Source of the DNA: Dysidea avara | Taxonomy: Eukaryota; Porifera; Demospongiae; Dictyoceratida; Dysideidae | DNA length: 64,000 nt | Reading direction: 5' to 3' | Assembly (NCBI RefSeq): GCF_963678975.1 | Contig: NC_089285.1 | Span: 9,782,694 to 9,846,693, forward strand | In this document: piece after piece, positions 12,201 to 24,545 of the stretch | How the letters are laid out: each line of letters opens with the position of its first letter | Position numbering within the stretch: the first letter of the stretch is position 1 | Program-made: the position numbers and the translations under genes | Notes under the pieces: model-generated | Told to the model about the DNA's origin: nothing | The model's input: the letters and a program-made list of their open reading frames with translations, nothing else | The model's database searches: none

Positions 12201-12360
12201 TGCAACTTCAGCCTAGCTGTAAGTTGAAGACCAAACAAAAAAAAGAAAAAGAAAAGGTCATCATCTACTGACAACAGCTACCCCTCACCATAGATGCCCT
12301 TACCAACTATATATATCTAGATACATAACTTGCTACACTGTTCCTAAAAAAACTACTGTG

Positions 12361-12480
12361 ACTGCTCTATTAGAGTATATCGATTTGACTGCTCTATTAG
12401 AATATCTCAAGTAAGAGAGGCTCTTTCAAAAGGGGGGTTCCATGGAATCCTTGGAACCCCCCTGGATCCGCCCCTGCTAT
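12361..12480 (+). repeat. doubled GACTGCTCTATTAGAG motif next to a GGATCCGCCCCT tail
   Basis: Two tandem copies of the motif GACTGCTCTATTAGA.TAT, also found at 6243-6290, 26228-26285 and 35738-35785. They are followed by a G/C-rich stretch ending GGATCCGCCCCTG, which also occurs at 22130-22143. Confidence 0.65.
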
Positions 12481-12525
12481 CATTGGAAACAACTCAATAA
12501 TGCTGGCTCTACATCTGAGACTCTG

Positions 12526-13020
12526 TCATCTGAGCACAACGAAACAATCTGTTTGTAAACATTGTGGATGTATCACGGAGGAGCGAGCAACCTTCGCAGC
12601 CACCTGAAAGCTCTCCACTTGACTTTATGGACAGCCAGCCTGAGTGATGAAGATGAGGATGGAAAATGCTGGCACCAAGCATTTTGATGCATATGTTGTG
12701 AGCGATTCGTGGCAAGTTTGTAGCAGCGCCGGGGCAGAAGTTATCACTAACTTGGTAGTTGACTAGATCTCTGCCAACAGTTGCCCCATCAGTGTTGTTG
12801 AAGATACAGGTTTGCAACAACTTTTTGCATACTTTGTTTCAAAATTGAGAGCCTCCTTGTCCCCAGAGAATGTTGATGTTATGCTGTTTTTAAGACAGAA
12901 TGTAAAACTGACAAACCTTGGACAAATTACTTAAGTGGCAAAATATACTCCTGAAGGAGTTCTGCCTGAAGAAATTGACGAGGTTGTAGAGTATTCACAT
13001 TCAGAGTCTGAAGGTGTATA
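12526..13020 (+). pseudogene. hAT transposase remnant with BED finger, internally deleted
   Basis: The start encodes a BED-type zinc finger: SVCKHCGC then, in another frame, GGASNLRSHLKALH, the Cys-Cys...His-His pattern. The next part reads GAEVITNLVV and PISVVED.GLQQLFAYF, typical of the region after the BED finger in hAT transposases. It passes straight to SPENVDVMLFLRQN, which resembles the C-terminal dimerisation segment. The whole catalytic RNase H-like middle is therefore missing. At least one frame change and two stop codons break it. No terminal repeats were identified. Confidence 0.75.
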
Positions 13021-13264
13021 AAGTTGTGAACAGTTAATCCTTGGAGGACCAAAGCCCAATATATTGGGCGCAAGTACATAGGCTGGTATAAGCCATCATA
13101 ACTACTTATCAGTACACAGTAGAAATAATTTGTTGATAACACCACTATACTCACGATCACCATGAAATTCCTGACAAAATCACACCAAGTATCGCTTTGT
13201 TTGAAGAGAATCTACACTGCTAGGCCACCAAGAAAATGTAACTCTTCCATTTTATTGTCCACCA

Positions 13265-13878
13265 TTACTCTACACCTGCTACTTTGATCGGCGCATACAG
13301 TTTGATTGTACCATTAACAGGAGTGGTTATGTCATTAATGTAGAGTAAAAATAGTAGTGGGGCTAGTACAGTCCCTTGCAGGACACCTGAAATAACTGAA
13401 GTTGGTCTACTAGATAATCCATCAAGTACTACAGATTGAGATCGATCAGATAGGTAGTTCTTGATCCATGATAAAAGTTACCATTGATTCCATAAGGAGA
13501 TAGTTTGTGACAGAGCTTAGTGTTAGAAACTTTGTCAAACGCTTTAGCAAAATTAAGAAAGATAGCGTCAATGTGTTTTTTATTGTTGAGGCATTGTTGG
13601 AAGTCAGAGATAGCACTAATAAGTCGAGTTCCACATGATGGTCGTGTACAAAACCCATGTTGGTTATCAGTTAATATTTGGTGGTTTTCTAGATGTGAAA
13701 ATATTGACGAGTATACTATGTGTTCAAGAGTCTTGCAGCAGACACTAGTCAGGGAAATTGGCCGGTAGTATTGAAGGGTCTGTTCTTTTTCCTTTTTTGT
13801 GTATAGGTGTGACATTAGCTGATTTCCAGTCAGAAGGCAATTGTGACCCAGTCTGAGAAAACCGGTCTTATCACCCAT
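13265..13878 (-). mobile_element. LINE fragment, reverse transcriptase region
   Basis: The minus strand encodes YYRPISLTSVCCKTLEHIVY, then LTDNQHGF, DAIFLNFAKAFDKVSN and, after a frame change, VLQGTVLAPLLFLLYIND and TIKLYAD. This order is the standard LINE palm. The last motif should be YADD and is interrupted. It probably belongs to the same minus-strand LINE as the pieces at 14526-15153 and 19574-20730. The stretch between 13880 and 14526 does not continue the protein, so a second LINE copy is possible. Confidence 0.8.
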
Positions 13879-13884
13879 GTCAGC

Positions 13885-14149
13885 AGATTCAATTTTTCAC
13901 CCAGGACATAAAGCTACATGAATGAACTATCTAATTCCACAATTAAAATCAGCTAGACTTGAGTGGTCTGGTTTTGCTGGCAGCTTTTCCCAAGCCCTGT
14001 GGTGATCCACACGTGCGGTGTAGTGCCTTAATGGAGCTCTGGTCAGCTTGGGGATGACTGTATTGGGCTGTACAGCTCTGTGGTGTTGAAGAAGCACCTC
14101 TGCTGTCAATTTTATTTTACTTTAGCCAATTTTGAGACCTCAACACAGC
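13885..14149. repeat. possible weak dispersed repeat shared with 33840-33960
   Basis: Short similarity: CCTTAATGGAGCTCTGGTCAG against CCTTGATGGAGTTTTGGCCAG, each followed by CTGGGGATG or a close match and later by CTGTGGTG. Too diverged to define the ends. Confidence 0.3.
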
Positions 14150-14398
14150 AAAAATAGTGTTCCAATACTACGTATTCTAACCCCGTCTTTATTCAGTATT
14201 GGAACAACTATTTTTAAAAACTTATAATGAGACAAAACGAAGATCAAATCTATAAATGACTATAAAGTTTTTCACTATTGGGGGCTGTGATCTGTTTTTG
14301 TTTGAGCCAAGGTAGAATATTTGGACTATTAGTTCCAACACCTAAACATAGACGGAATAAATACAGTCAGTATTTGTGTAAGAATTATGCTGTGCAAT
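14150..14398. repeat. dispersed repeat R1, copy 2
   Basis: Same orientation as the copy at 7826-8083. It lies between two LINE pieces, so it may have inserted into the LINE. Confidence 0.7.
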
Positions 14399-14525
14399 GG
14401 CCCAAGGCTTGGCCTAATTCATCCCTAAGCCTTCTTTTTCATTTTATGAACACCATCTTGCCCGCCTTCCAGGCCCCCTGTCTCCCACCCATTTTGCAGC
14501 TCGCCTGATACAGTTTAAAAATTAT

Positions 14526-15153
14526 CTAAAATGGCAGGAAATTTAGTTGTTGGCTACTTGCACAGTGGATGCTGTGGAAGGTAAGGAATTGGTGTAAGAT
14601 GTGTGAAAATTGGATACACATAGCTTCAACCATTGGCAAGCTACAGCACACTAAATACTTAAAACCGGCATTTCTCGATACTTTTAAATAGGCGGTTTTC
14701 CCATGCTGGGTCACAATTTTACCTGCTTGGAAGATAAATGTAAGCAGTGGGGCCATTTGCTGTGCAGTTTCTTTAAGCAATCATGTTGGTATGTTGTCAG
14801 GACCTGCTGCTTGTAAGGGTCTAAGTTGACTAAAAGGTTGCACACTCCATCTACTTCAACTGATATTTGTGAGATGTTAGGAACTGGCTCATTGCTTAGG
14901 AGTCATTGAAAACAGAGGAAAAGTGGTCATTGAGAATGTTGGCTTTGGAGCAGCTTCCAGTTGACATTAGGAAGGTTTATGTCCCCACCTATCCATATGG
15001 AAGTTGTTGGATTGTTTACTGCAATATCTTCAAGTATTGAAATTAAATCTTGAGTGTAGGTGATGTCTGATGATGGTGGTCTATATATGGAACAAACAAT
15101 AACTCTTTAAACTTGAGAGCACAAGCAATTATTTCACATTCATTTGCATTAGT
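14526..15153 (-). mobile_element. LINE fragment: endonuclease end and linker to RT
   Basis: Reading down the minus strand from 15153: YRPPSSDITYTQD, then SIWIGGDINLPNVNW (about 15010-14945), the catalytic GDxN motif of an APE-type LINE endonuclease. After that come KETAQQMAPLLTFIFQAGK and HGKTAYLK (about 14780-14690), the linker before the RT. The upstream half of the endonuclease is on the far side of the LTR element, at 19574-19806. Confidence 0.8.
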
Positions 15154-15296
15154 TGTAACATAGTGATGTATTCTATGATGATGCATTATAGCAATGATGT
15201 ATGACTGATTACGTAATGATTGATGATGTAACTACACTGTATGACTGTAGTATATGTGTTTAACATTGTTATGATGAATCAGTCGTGATCGTAACA
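15154..15296 (+). repeat. left LTR
   Basis: Starts TGTAACA and ends CGTAACA. Same length as the right LTR and, by eye, the same sequence. Confidence 0.95.
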
Positions 15297-18200
15297 TGGT
15301 GTCAGAAGTGCTGTTGTAAAGATGTCCATTCTTTGCAAGCCACCAGAGCCTTTGTCCTTCACAGGAAATGTCGCACAAAACTGGCGAGAGTTTGCAGAGC
15401 AGCTGCAATGGTTCCTTGCAGGAACTGAATCAACCGAAAAGGGTGACGAAGTCAAAATTGGCATAATGCTGTCTTATGCAGGCAAAGCACGAGAAATTTA
15501 CAAGACGTTGCCGTGGACCTCCGAAGGAGATGCAAACAAATTTGATAAAGTGCTAGAAGCCTTTCAGAACTATTGCTCGCCGCGCAAGAACATTATCTAC
15601 GAGAGATATACATTCTGGAGCCTTCGACAAGAAGAGGGTGAATCCATTGACGCGTACCTAACGCGACTGAAAGTCAAGATAGACACGTGCGAGTACAACA
15701 AAGAAGGCTGGCCTGCAGCTGTGCGACAGGAACTAATTCGCGACAAGTTCGTCTTCGGGCTGACCGATGATTCCCTGAAAGAGAGACTTCTTCGCGAAGC
15801 ATCCTTGACTCTCAGCAAAGCGATAGAGATAGCTCAGCGTTCAGAATCGTCGAAACAGCAAATCAAAGACATGACTCGGTCTTCGCACAGTCCGAATGTA
15901 CACACTATGAAAGGACGGAGTGGCTCAAAAGCTACCTACTGTGGACAATGCGGACAGACACACAAACCGAAAGATTGCCCAGCATATGGACAAAAATGCT
16001 CAATATGCCACAAATTGCACCATTTTGCTAAAGTGTGCCGCAACAAGACGTCCCTACCAAGACACAAATATAGTACAAAACCACAGAGAACCTCATTCAA
16101 AAGTGATCACGACTCAAGAACTGGCACCAAACTGAGACGAAAACTCCATGAAATACAAGAGACTGACCACAGCACACAAAGTGATCTGAACTCAGACAAC
16201 GAGAGTGATTCTTATCAATCATCTGATGAATTTGCTCTAAGCCCACTACAGATTGAAGGTATCAAGAAATCTTCTGCATGGCTCACTGACATTCTAGTCA
16301 ATGGCAATCGTGATAAGCTGACAGTAAAGCTGGACACTGGAGCAGAAGTGAGTGTGTTACCATGGCATTTGTACAATAAGTTACAAATAAAACCCCCACT
16401 CAAAACCACAAGCATGAAGCTGAGTGCCTATGGTGGTACTTCCATTAAACCTACTGGTACATGCAAACTTACCTGTACTGGTAACAGTAAGGTGTGTGAC
16501 GTTAAGTTTTATGTTGCACCAGTAAATGCACAAGCAATACTGGGTCTAACTGATTGTGTACAACTTGGCTTAGTCAAGAGAGTGAATGCCCTGCAATCTG
16601 AGTTGCTGTCTAAGGATGCCATCAGAGACAATTATCCTAGCTGTTTTAGAGGACTTGGCAACCTTGGGAGGTACCACATCACCATGGTAGCTAATTGCAC
16701 ACCTGTTGTCAACCCACCTAGGCGAGTCCCACACTCACTAAAGCAAAGGTTGCATCATGCCCTAGACAAAAATGTGAAGTCAGGTGTTTTGGTAAAGGTT
16801 GACCAACCAACAGACTGGGTCAACAACCTGGTCATAGTAGAAAAGAAGAATGGCTCATTAAGACTTTGCCTTGACCCAAGAGACCTGAACAAAGCAATAA
16901 AGCGTGAGCATTACAAGATCCCAACAATGCAAGAGATTGCTAGTGAGTTTGCAGGCAAAACTGTTTTCTCAACCCTAGACCTAAAAGATGGTTATTGGCA
17001 AGTGCAATTAGATGAGAAAAGCTCACTGCTATGCACCTTCAACACACCATTTGGCAGGTACAGATTCACTAGAATGCCCTTTGGTATTAAATCAGCCAGT
17101 GAAGTGTTTCAAAAAAAGAATGAAGAAGCCTTCTCAGGCATCAATGGAATCCATATTGTGGCTGATGACATAATCATAGCAGCTGTGAATATTGAAGAGC
17201 ATGACCAAATTCTCAAACAAGTCCTTGAGAGAGCCAAAGAGAAAAACATCAAATTTAACTTTGACAAACTTCAATTACGTGTGAGTGAAGTTAGATACCT
17301 AGGAACCATGGTCACCCCAGAAGGGATTAAACCAGACCCAATGAAAGTCAGTGCAATTGTCAAGATGGCTAGTCCCACTGATAAAGCAGGTATCAGACGC
17401 CTACTAGGTATGATCAACTTCTTAGCAGCTCACATCCCAAATGTTTCCACCATCACCCCTAAGAAGCTTGCTTAAATCTGACATACTTTTCACCTGGGGT
17501 CCAGAGCAAGCAAAAGCCCTCACAAACATCAAAGAAGTCCTCTCCACAGCTCCTGTATTAAGCTATTTCGATCCAACCGTCACCAGCACCATACAAGCTG
17601 ATGCAAGTCAACATGGCCTTGGAGCATGTTTACTACAGAAAGGCAAACCTATTGCTTATGCCTCCAGAAGCCTTAATCCTGCAGAGTGTAACTATGCTCA
17701 AATTGAAAAGGAACTGTTGGCCATAGTATTCGCTTGTCAGAAATTCCACCAATACATTTATGGCTTCGAAACCAAAGTACAGAGTGACCACAAGCCACTA
17801 GAATCCATTGTACACAAACCACTGTACAAAGTTTCACCAAGACTTCAGAGAATGCTACTTAAACTCCAAAATTATGACCTATCAATCAGGTATGTAAAAG
17901 GAAAAGACCTGCATATAGCAGACACACTGTCACGAGCATATCTAACCAACCTTGATGACTCAACTCAGAGCAAAGACTTAGAGTTTGCAATACATGCCAT
18001 GATAGAGAATCTTCCTGTATCTGAAGAGAAAAGGTCCCAACTCCAGGTAGCAACAGCTACAGACCACCAGCTACAGCAGTTACTGGCACTGATGAGAAGT
18101 GGATGGCCAGAGGATGTTTCTAGTGTACCCATATCACTTCGTGAGTACTGGAAAATTAGGCACAATCTATGCTGTGCTGAAAACCTCATTTTCATGAACA

Positions 18201-19430
18201 ACCGAATTGTGATACCATCTACCATGAGGCAAGAAATCTTGAAGTGTATCCATGAGGGACACATGGGCATAGAGAAATGCAAAGCTAGAGCTAGAGTATG
18301 TGTGTACTGGCCTGCAATGTATGAAGCCATTGAGAATGAAGTGAGGAAATGCCCAGTATGCAACAAGTACGGCAAGGGAAACCAGAAAGAGCCAATGATA
18401 CCACATGACATTCCGAATCGTCCATGGGAGAAACTTGGTGCTGTTAGTTATTGACTATTTCTCAAAATATCCAGAAGTAGTTCGTATTAACAGTAAGACA
18501 GCTGAAGCAACCATAAACAAGATGAAGCAGATATTCTCCCGACATGGCATTCCCAACACTCTTGTAGCTGATAACATGCCATTTAACAGCAAAGCATTCA
18601 GGCAATTTGCGAAAGAATGGGATTTTTCAGTTGTCACCTCCAGTCCCAACTATGCACAGTCAAATGGTCTTGCAGAAAGAAATGTCCAAACCATAAAGAC
18701 ATTACTGAAAAAGGCTAAAGAGGGGATGAAAGATGAACAATTAGCTTTGTTAGAATTCAGAAACACTCCAATTACTGGACTGCAAGAATCCCTCGCACAG
18801 TTACTAATGAGTCGAAGGCTACGTTCAACTCTTCCAATGACTGTTCCGATGCTACAGCCACATGTTAGTGCAAATACTAAGAGCAAACTTAAACTTAGAC
18901 AAAACACCCAGAAGAAGCACTACGATAAGAGAGCCAAGAACTTACCTACATTGCAGCCTGATGATGTAGTTCGGTACCAAGGCAAACAATCATGGAAGCC
19001 TGCCGTGGTACTCAGTCACCATCCTGCTCCCAGGTCGTACAATATCAAGACTGCTGATGGAACATTGCTGAGACGTAACAGGCGACACTTAAAGAAAACT
19101 ATTGAGAATTCCCCAGATGTAACTACCAATCTGGATGACTCATTTACTATTGAAGACTCAGTCCCAGCAGTCAATAATCAGATGCCACATCCAGAGCAAC
19201 CACTAGCTAGAGTTCCAACATGTAATGAGAAACGTACAAGAAGTGGCCGAATAGTACGACCTCCTGCTAGATTTTGTGATGACTGCTACTGACTGACTTT
19301 ATGTATACATGTAGAGTAAGTTGTTGTGTTTATTTTGACTTAGTTGTAGTTTTGATTTTAAAGTTGATTGTATAGGTTTTGGTTGTATACACCTGTTAGT
19401 TATTTAGCTTTGTATATCTGGAAAGGAGGG

Positions 19431-19573
19431 TGTAACATAGTGATGTATTCTATGATGATGCATTATAGCAATGATGTATGACTGATTACGTAATGATTGA
19501 TGATGTAACTACACTGTATGACTGTAGTATATGTGTTTAACATTGTTATGATGAATCAGTCGTGATCGTAACA
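19431..19573 (+). repeat. right LTR
   Basis: Preceded by the purine run GGAAAGGAGGG and followed by the target duplication TTAGT. Confidence 0.95.
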
Positions 19574-20348
19574 TTAGTTATTTGGTACTCTATTACAGTT
19601 AGGTCTTTCTTGAAGGCTAGTAAAACTCCACCATATCCATCAGATTGATCTTTTTGGAACAAGAAATAGCCAGTTGGGAGGAATTCAGTGGAATTGGTGT
19701 TAGGGGAGAGCCACATTTCTGTGCCAAAAATAACATCAGGTTGATGTTCGTGAATTAGAATAGAGAGCTCTGCTCTTTTAGCTAGCACACTTTGAAAATT
19801 GATCACAAATACTTTTAAAGAGATTGGGTTATTATTTATCAGTGCATGACAGGGATCTAGTCCCTCCTCAGCACTATTATCCCGTTTTTATTCTGTAGTG
19901 ATTTCCGCCCTTGTTCATCTCTGAGCTTAAGACACAATTGTTGGTTGGCTTCTCTCTCAGTGGGAGTTGGATCTGGAGTGATGTAAACTTTGGTAAAAAG
20001 GCTAGATGGATCAGCCTTTCGGAGGTTTGTACAACTTCGCAGAATAAAAATCTTGGACTCTAAAGTGTCTACAGTTATCTTCAACAATCTTGGTTTATTG
20101 GATTTTTTTCCTAATCTAATAGCTTTGGTCACACTAGCCTTTGCCCCGAGAAACTTAAAAATATCAGTAACATACTTAATATCATCTGTCTTACGAACTC
20201 CTTCATTTGTATTGGATTCAACAAGGTTATGAACAATCAAGTTAAGTTGTCTTCTTTCCCTTTCTCTTTCTTCATTAAATGCTGTGGTAACTGTGCTTGC
20301 TATAAGTGCAGGTGGTTTAGGGGCACTGTCATTATGTGTATACGGCAT
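19574..20348 (-). mobile_element. LINE ORF1 and the start of ORF2
   Basis: ORF1 (20348-19857, 163 residues) is rich in charged residues (EERERERRQLN) and has LIVHNLVES, IFKFLGAKASVTKAIRLGKK and RPRLLKI-like patterns, then IFILRSCTNLR. This is the usual RRM-like core of CR1/L2-type ORF1 proteins. ORF2 starts near 19806 with an APE endonuclease: QSVLAKRAELSIL, HEHQPDVIFGTEMWL and GYGGVLLAFK. It is cut at 19574 by the LTR retrotransposon and resumes at 15153. Confidence 0.85.
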
Positions 20349-20730
20349 TTAGACAATTGAAGGGTCAGTTCTTCCTTAAATCTCAAGCAGTTTTGTTTCA
20401 ACCACTGTTATTTTGTTTTCAAGTTGGTTCTGTTTATTAGGTAGACTGTCCTTCAGAATTTGCGCTGCTGGTTTGGCCTTGTTTTCATAAAAAAACTCAA
20501 GGGCCTCATCAAGGTTTGGTGCACTAGTGATGCAAAAATACACAAGATTGATGCTAGATTTATATAGAATATTACCTCATCCATCAATTTGGAGCAACTA
20601 CTGTGCACCCATGACTGACACCACTGGCACTGAATACTAATTCCTTATCACCCTTAATTACAGACTTACACTCAACACATGTGTCACTTCCCTGGTATTG
20701 TTTCTTTGACTGGTTTGCTTCCGTTGAGAC
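20349..20730 (-). mobile_element. LINE ORF1 upstream part with PHD-like finger, frameshifted
   Basis: The minus strand at about 20690-20570 reads TCVECKSVIKGDKELV and, one frame over, QCQWCQSWVHSSCSKLMDE. Together these give the Cys4-His-Cys pattern of the PHD/zinc-finger found at the start of ORF1 in several CR1-like LINEs. A single-base frame change splits it. Confidence 0.65.
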
Positions 20731-21070
20731 TGAGCTAGTCAGTTCTTTTCACTAATGCTATTGAATCGTTTTTGGGATAATGAAGGAGTTTACTAAAGAC
20801 CTAGATAGGTAAGCTTGCTTGTAGAGTGGTTACTCTGTGCAGGGTAGTAGCTTCATGATGAGGGCATGTCCATATTCGAAAATGTGTGGAAACAATTGGT
20901 GAATAAGCTACAACAGCTAGTTTTCACCTTTTCCCAATGTTTTTCAATTCTTACGAAATGCTCTGTCTATTTTCATGGCGAAATCCAAGGTGCACATCCT
21001 AATCAATCCTTACAATCGACGTCTATATAATCACTGCCCAGTTGTAGCCCGGTCTACATTTCGTAAATTA

Positions 21071-21460
21071 CTATAGTATGTTCACGCTGAGCTGAATCCT
21101 CAAAAACATTTAATAACTCACAGATGCAGTTATACATGATCTTGAAATTTGGCTCATTTGTAGTGCTGCTTGGCCTGCTAAAAATATTTCAAAATCTTGT
21201 TGTTCAAATGTTTTACATAATATTTACAGCCAATCAAAATTTTCACAATACATTTCCTATGGGGAAGCCATATAAGTACAGTGTCCATTATAGCCCTTTC
21301 CCGAACTTGTAATGGATCCAAACTGTACGTGTCTGTTGTTGACACCTTTGCTGTTACCAATAATCATCTGGTTGGTTGAAATGTTAAATCTTTTGAGAAA
21401 AAATCAACTTTTAATTTTAGCTGTTTTTCAGGATTCAGCTCAACGTGAACATACTATAGC
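21071..21460. mobile_element. TIR MITE, possibly Tc1/mariner type
   Basis: Inverted ends of about 35 bp begin CTATAGTATGTTCACG and share GAGCTGAATCCT; a few positions differ. TA on both sides would fit a Tc1/mariner target, but the palindromic CTATAG makes the exact edge ambiguous. No transposase inside. Confidence 0.75.
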
Positions 21461-21474
21461 TATTTAAAAAATTA

Positions 21475-21850
21475 AAAATTTCTAAAGGAAGTAGGGTGAA
21501 TATACACGCTACAAAAAGTACGGAAACAAGTTTTAAAATGTTACAGCTGAAATGAGAAATGATCCAGCAGTGAAAAGCAAGGAAACAAGATTAGACAACT
21601 ACTTGCTAAAATGAGACACACTTCAATGCTTTTGGCTAGCATCTTGAAATGAACCATCAAGTTAGCCAAAAGTAGATATTAAAGTGTGTCTCATTTTAGC
21701 AAGTAGTCGTCTAATCTTGTTTCCTTGCTTTTTACTGCTGGATCATTTATCATTTCAGCTATAAAAATTTTAAACTTGTTTCAATACTTTTTGTAGCATG
21801 TATACTCATTATATAGTATATCAACCCCTACCTCCTTTAGAATTTTTTAC
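21475..21850. repeat. foldback element with about 160-bp arms
   Basis: Arms at about 21482-21640 and 21668-21845 are inverted, diverged copies. Shared words include AAAGTGTGTCTCATTTTAGC (read in the right arm), CTAATCTTGTTTCCTTGCTT and CTGCTGGATCATT. A short loop separates them. Confidence 0.85.
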
Positions 21851-22079
21851 ATAGCTAGCTTGTTAACTTTTTGTCTAGCTAGCTAGCTATATTATACTCT
21901 TTTTGTTTTCCACATAGTATAAATATCACTTGAAGCAGCTCTATTACCTTCATATGCAATAAGCGCCTTTAAAAATTATCATTTTGTATTTAAAGCTATT
22001 ACAGCAACTGTTTAAGGCTTCAGCTACATTTCTAATGGCCTAAATGTTGATAATTTTACAGTAAAACATCACTGGAGAG

Positions 22080-22305
22080 TCCACCATTATAAGAGTGGAA
22101 CCCTCGCTTTTAGAAGTCTGGATCCTGAGGTGGATCCGCCCCTCAAAGACATTATTAGCTAGCTACCTCACAAAAAAGCTAAGCTGGTAATTAAGACTAT
22201 ATAAAACGACTATCCAGCATTAATAAATGCTAGGGACAACTCCTTGGGTAATACACCCATTCACCCTCATCTTACACACACGTATTCACACTTTGTTAAA
22301 ATCAC
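22080..22305. other. no gene; GGATCCGCCCCT repeat tail at 22130
   Basis: Holds one copy of the tail sequence also present at 12467-12480. Otherwise featureless. Confidence 0.35.
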
Positions 22306-23194
22306 GTGTTTGGGTTGTGGCGCGCGCCGCAACTATTAAGCACCACAACTATTAATTATCCTTCGACAAGAACAAAGAAACAAATCAATGATAGCATAGT
22401 GCAGCGGACAGAATACAATCGGAACAACAGATTTGTGAATCTGCCGTCATTACCTTGGCTGTCTGATGTTTCTGGAGCTGTACACCTAGCGCTACCGGGT
22501 CTTACAGCAGGCAGGCAAAATGTACATGAATTTAAAACTCACTGTACATTGAAATATTCGGGGGAATCATTTCGGGGGAATCATTTCGGTTTTGGGGAAA
22601 TCATTTCGGTTGCGATCGGCCAATACTGAAGATGGGGCACGTCTTGATGTTGTTGCTAATGGCTTCTGGGAACGCGGGCAGAATGCTTATTTTGATGTTA
22701 AAGTCTTCAATCCTTTTGCTCCTACGCACTGTTCAATTTCTTTATCACAGTGCTACAGGCGTGCGGAGCTAGAGAAGAAGAGAAAATATGAGGAGAGAAT
22801 CCGGGAAGTTGAGCATGGGTCATTTTCGCCATTGATTTTTTCATGTACTGGAGGTATGGGACCTTTGGCCACCGTTGTTTACAAACGAATTGCCACACTA
22901 CTCGCTGAGAAGCATGGACAATCATATAGCAAAACATTGTACTGGTTACGATGTAGGCTGGGATTTTCATTGCTCCGTTCAGCTGTTCAATGTTTAAGAG
23001 GTTCAAGGTCCTCTTACCACCGCTGTGGATCGGGCGAGACAGCTGTCATTGACCTTGCTTATGCAGAAGGCAGGCTGGACTCAGCTTCACCTGACTAACT
23101 TTATATTTGTTTCATGTGCCTGTAAATATGCGTCCTTTATTTTATGCACAAAATATAACAACTACTAACAGCAAAAAAAAAACAAAAAAAAAAC
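22306..23194 (+). mobile_element. LINE-like 3' end with PD-(D/E)XK-like domain
   Basis: The 168-residue frame 22592-23098 carries ARLDVVANGFWERGQNAYFD then VKVFNPFA, a D...DVK pattern typical of restriction-endonuclease-like folds. EKKRKYEERIREVEHGSF, LIFSCTGGMGPLA and FSLLRSAVQCLRGSR follow. I know this block from the ends of retroelement ORFs and unnamed proteins of cnidarians and other invertebrates. The coding region stops at 23098 and two A-runs at 23174-23193 look like a poly(A) end. A GGGGGAATCATTTCGG word is repeated at about 22559-22610, and the upstream frame 22306-22629 may be part of the same element. It is 5'-truncated. Confidence 0.6.
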
Positions 23195-24389
23195 ATTGAA
23201 ATATTTAACTTTTCGCTTCGTTTATGCAAGGTACAGCATCATTATAACAGTACTAATGCATTCCAGGTGGTTTTTCGGGTAAAACTTATTGCAAGGCCGT
23301 TTTTGTGGTCTAACGTAAAAGGGGCGTGGTCATTGTGGTCTTGATCAATAATACACACATCCCACCGGTGAGTTTGTTGTTGTGGTGTAAAATGGTGACC
23401 ATATGCTGCTTCGTTTGGGCTCTAGGCTTGTGACTGTGGTCAGTGAGTGAGTGAGGTAGTAATACGAAATTCGAGTTTTTAAAAAATTCTATATCCGGCT
23501 GCCAGTAAGCATTTTCTTGTTTTTAATGCTACATTTAATATTATTCCGTAAAAGTGATTTTCGTCGTGTAAGAAGTTTCTAAGCTGGTTTTTTTAAAAGG
23601 CGGTATTTTTGGCAGTGCACGTTGTTTTGGGGGGATTCCTACTTTGATAATGTAGCAAGAGAAGGAAATATACAAACTAATCAAACAGTACTACCTTCTC
23701 TTGCTACATTATCATAAAAAATATACTCGTTAATTCGTTCGTTCGTTCATGTAAAGAATATTCGAACACTCATTTTTAATATTTGTTTTGCCCCTACTAT
23801 TCTATGATACAAACCTATCTTTGCTCCATCGTTGAATCATGTGATATCCATCGTTGAATCATGTGATATCAAGTCTTTCAACTTATTATGCACTAGTTCA
23901 GCATGATTCATCATCGAAATCATCTCTCGTATCAGTATCCAGCAGTGGATTTATAGTTCAGCACAGATTTTCTACACAATGCACCTCTTAACTGCTGAAA
24001 TTAAGCAATAAACGTTAGTACGTAATAACATCACTGGTAAGATTTCACCTAATTCTTCACCTCAAAAGTGGGTAGTCTTTTCCCAAAGGATTTCACCTTC
24101 AAATAGCAATCATTTCATTGAGTGTGATTGCATATTCACTCATGGCACAGTCAAAATTACAGAAGACCACTGAAAATTCCAGGGGTGTTCCATTGTCTAA
24201 GTAAATGATCACGTGATATCTGGTCTACAAGACATTTGGGGCTTAAATCAAGGAGATTTAGTGTGCCTTAGGAAATTTTATTGAAAATCGTGATAACAAG
24301 GCTGAAATTGTGTGTCTCACTACCAAATTTTGAGAGTTGAGAGGTCTGTATCATACAGTATGATAGGTCTGTATCATACAGTATGATAG
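23195..24389. other. no gene; small hairpin and short duplications
   Basis: A perfect 21-bp inverted repeat lies at 23645-23665 and 23693-23713 (TGATAATGTAGCAAGAGAAGG), with a 27-base loop. A 22-bp direct duplication is at 23826-23869 (CCATCGTTGAATCATGTG...). The word GGTCTGTATCATACAGTATG is duplicated at about 24345-24390. No coding signal seen. Confidence 0.7.
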
Positions 24390-24545
24390 GACTGTATGGT
24401 AGGACGACAAAGATGTGGGCGTGGTCTACAAAGATAAATCAAGCCAAAATCATCTTTGCAAACCCTTCACGGCCACTTGACAGTATTGGTCAGGTATAAC
24501 CAAGCCCAAACATGCCTTCAGAACAACCAGAAGCATGTTCGATTA
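24390..24545 (-). repeat. dispersed repeat R2, diverged copy
   Basis: Resembles 25436-25620 in the same orientation: GTGGGCGTGGTCTACAAA, CAGTATTGGTCAGGT, AAGCCCAAACATGCCTTCAGA. Confidence 0.55.

Larger units (their letters stand above)
15154..19573 (+). mobile_element. Ty3/gypsy LTR retrotransposon, near-whole
   Basis: A 4.4-kb element with 143-bp direct LTRs that look identical by eye, flanked by the 5-bp target duplication TTAGT (15149-15153 and 19574-19578). Parts in order: a primer-binding-like site just after the left LTR, a gag-like region with a zinc knuckle (about 15.3-16.1 kb), an aspartic protease with the DTGAEVS motif (about 16.3 kb), a reverse transcriptase (about 16.6-17.4 kb), RNase H (about 17.5-17.9 kb), an integrase with an HHCC finger and core (about 18.2-19.1 kb) and a purine-rich tract before the right LTR. 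The coding region has about two breaks, so it is treated as broken. The matching LTRs suggest a recent insertion, later than the LINE it split. Confidence 0.95.

Noticed and set aside
17965-18907. Minus-strand open frames within the LTR retrotransposon
   Set aside because: They are shadows of the pol coding strand.
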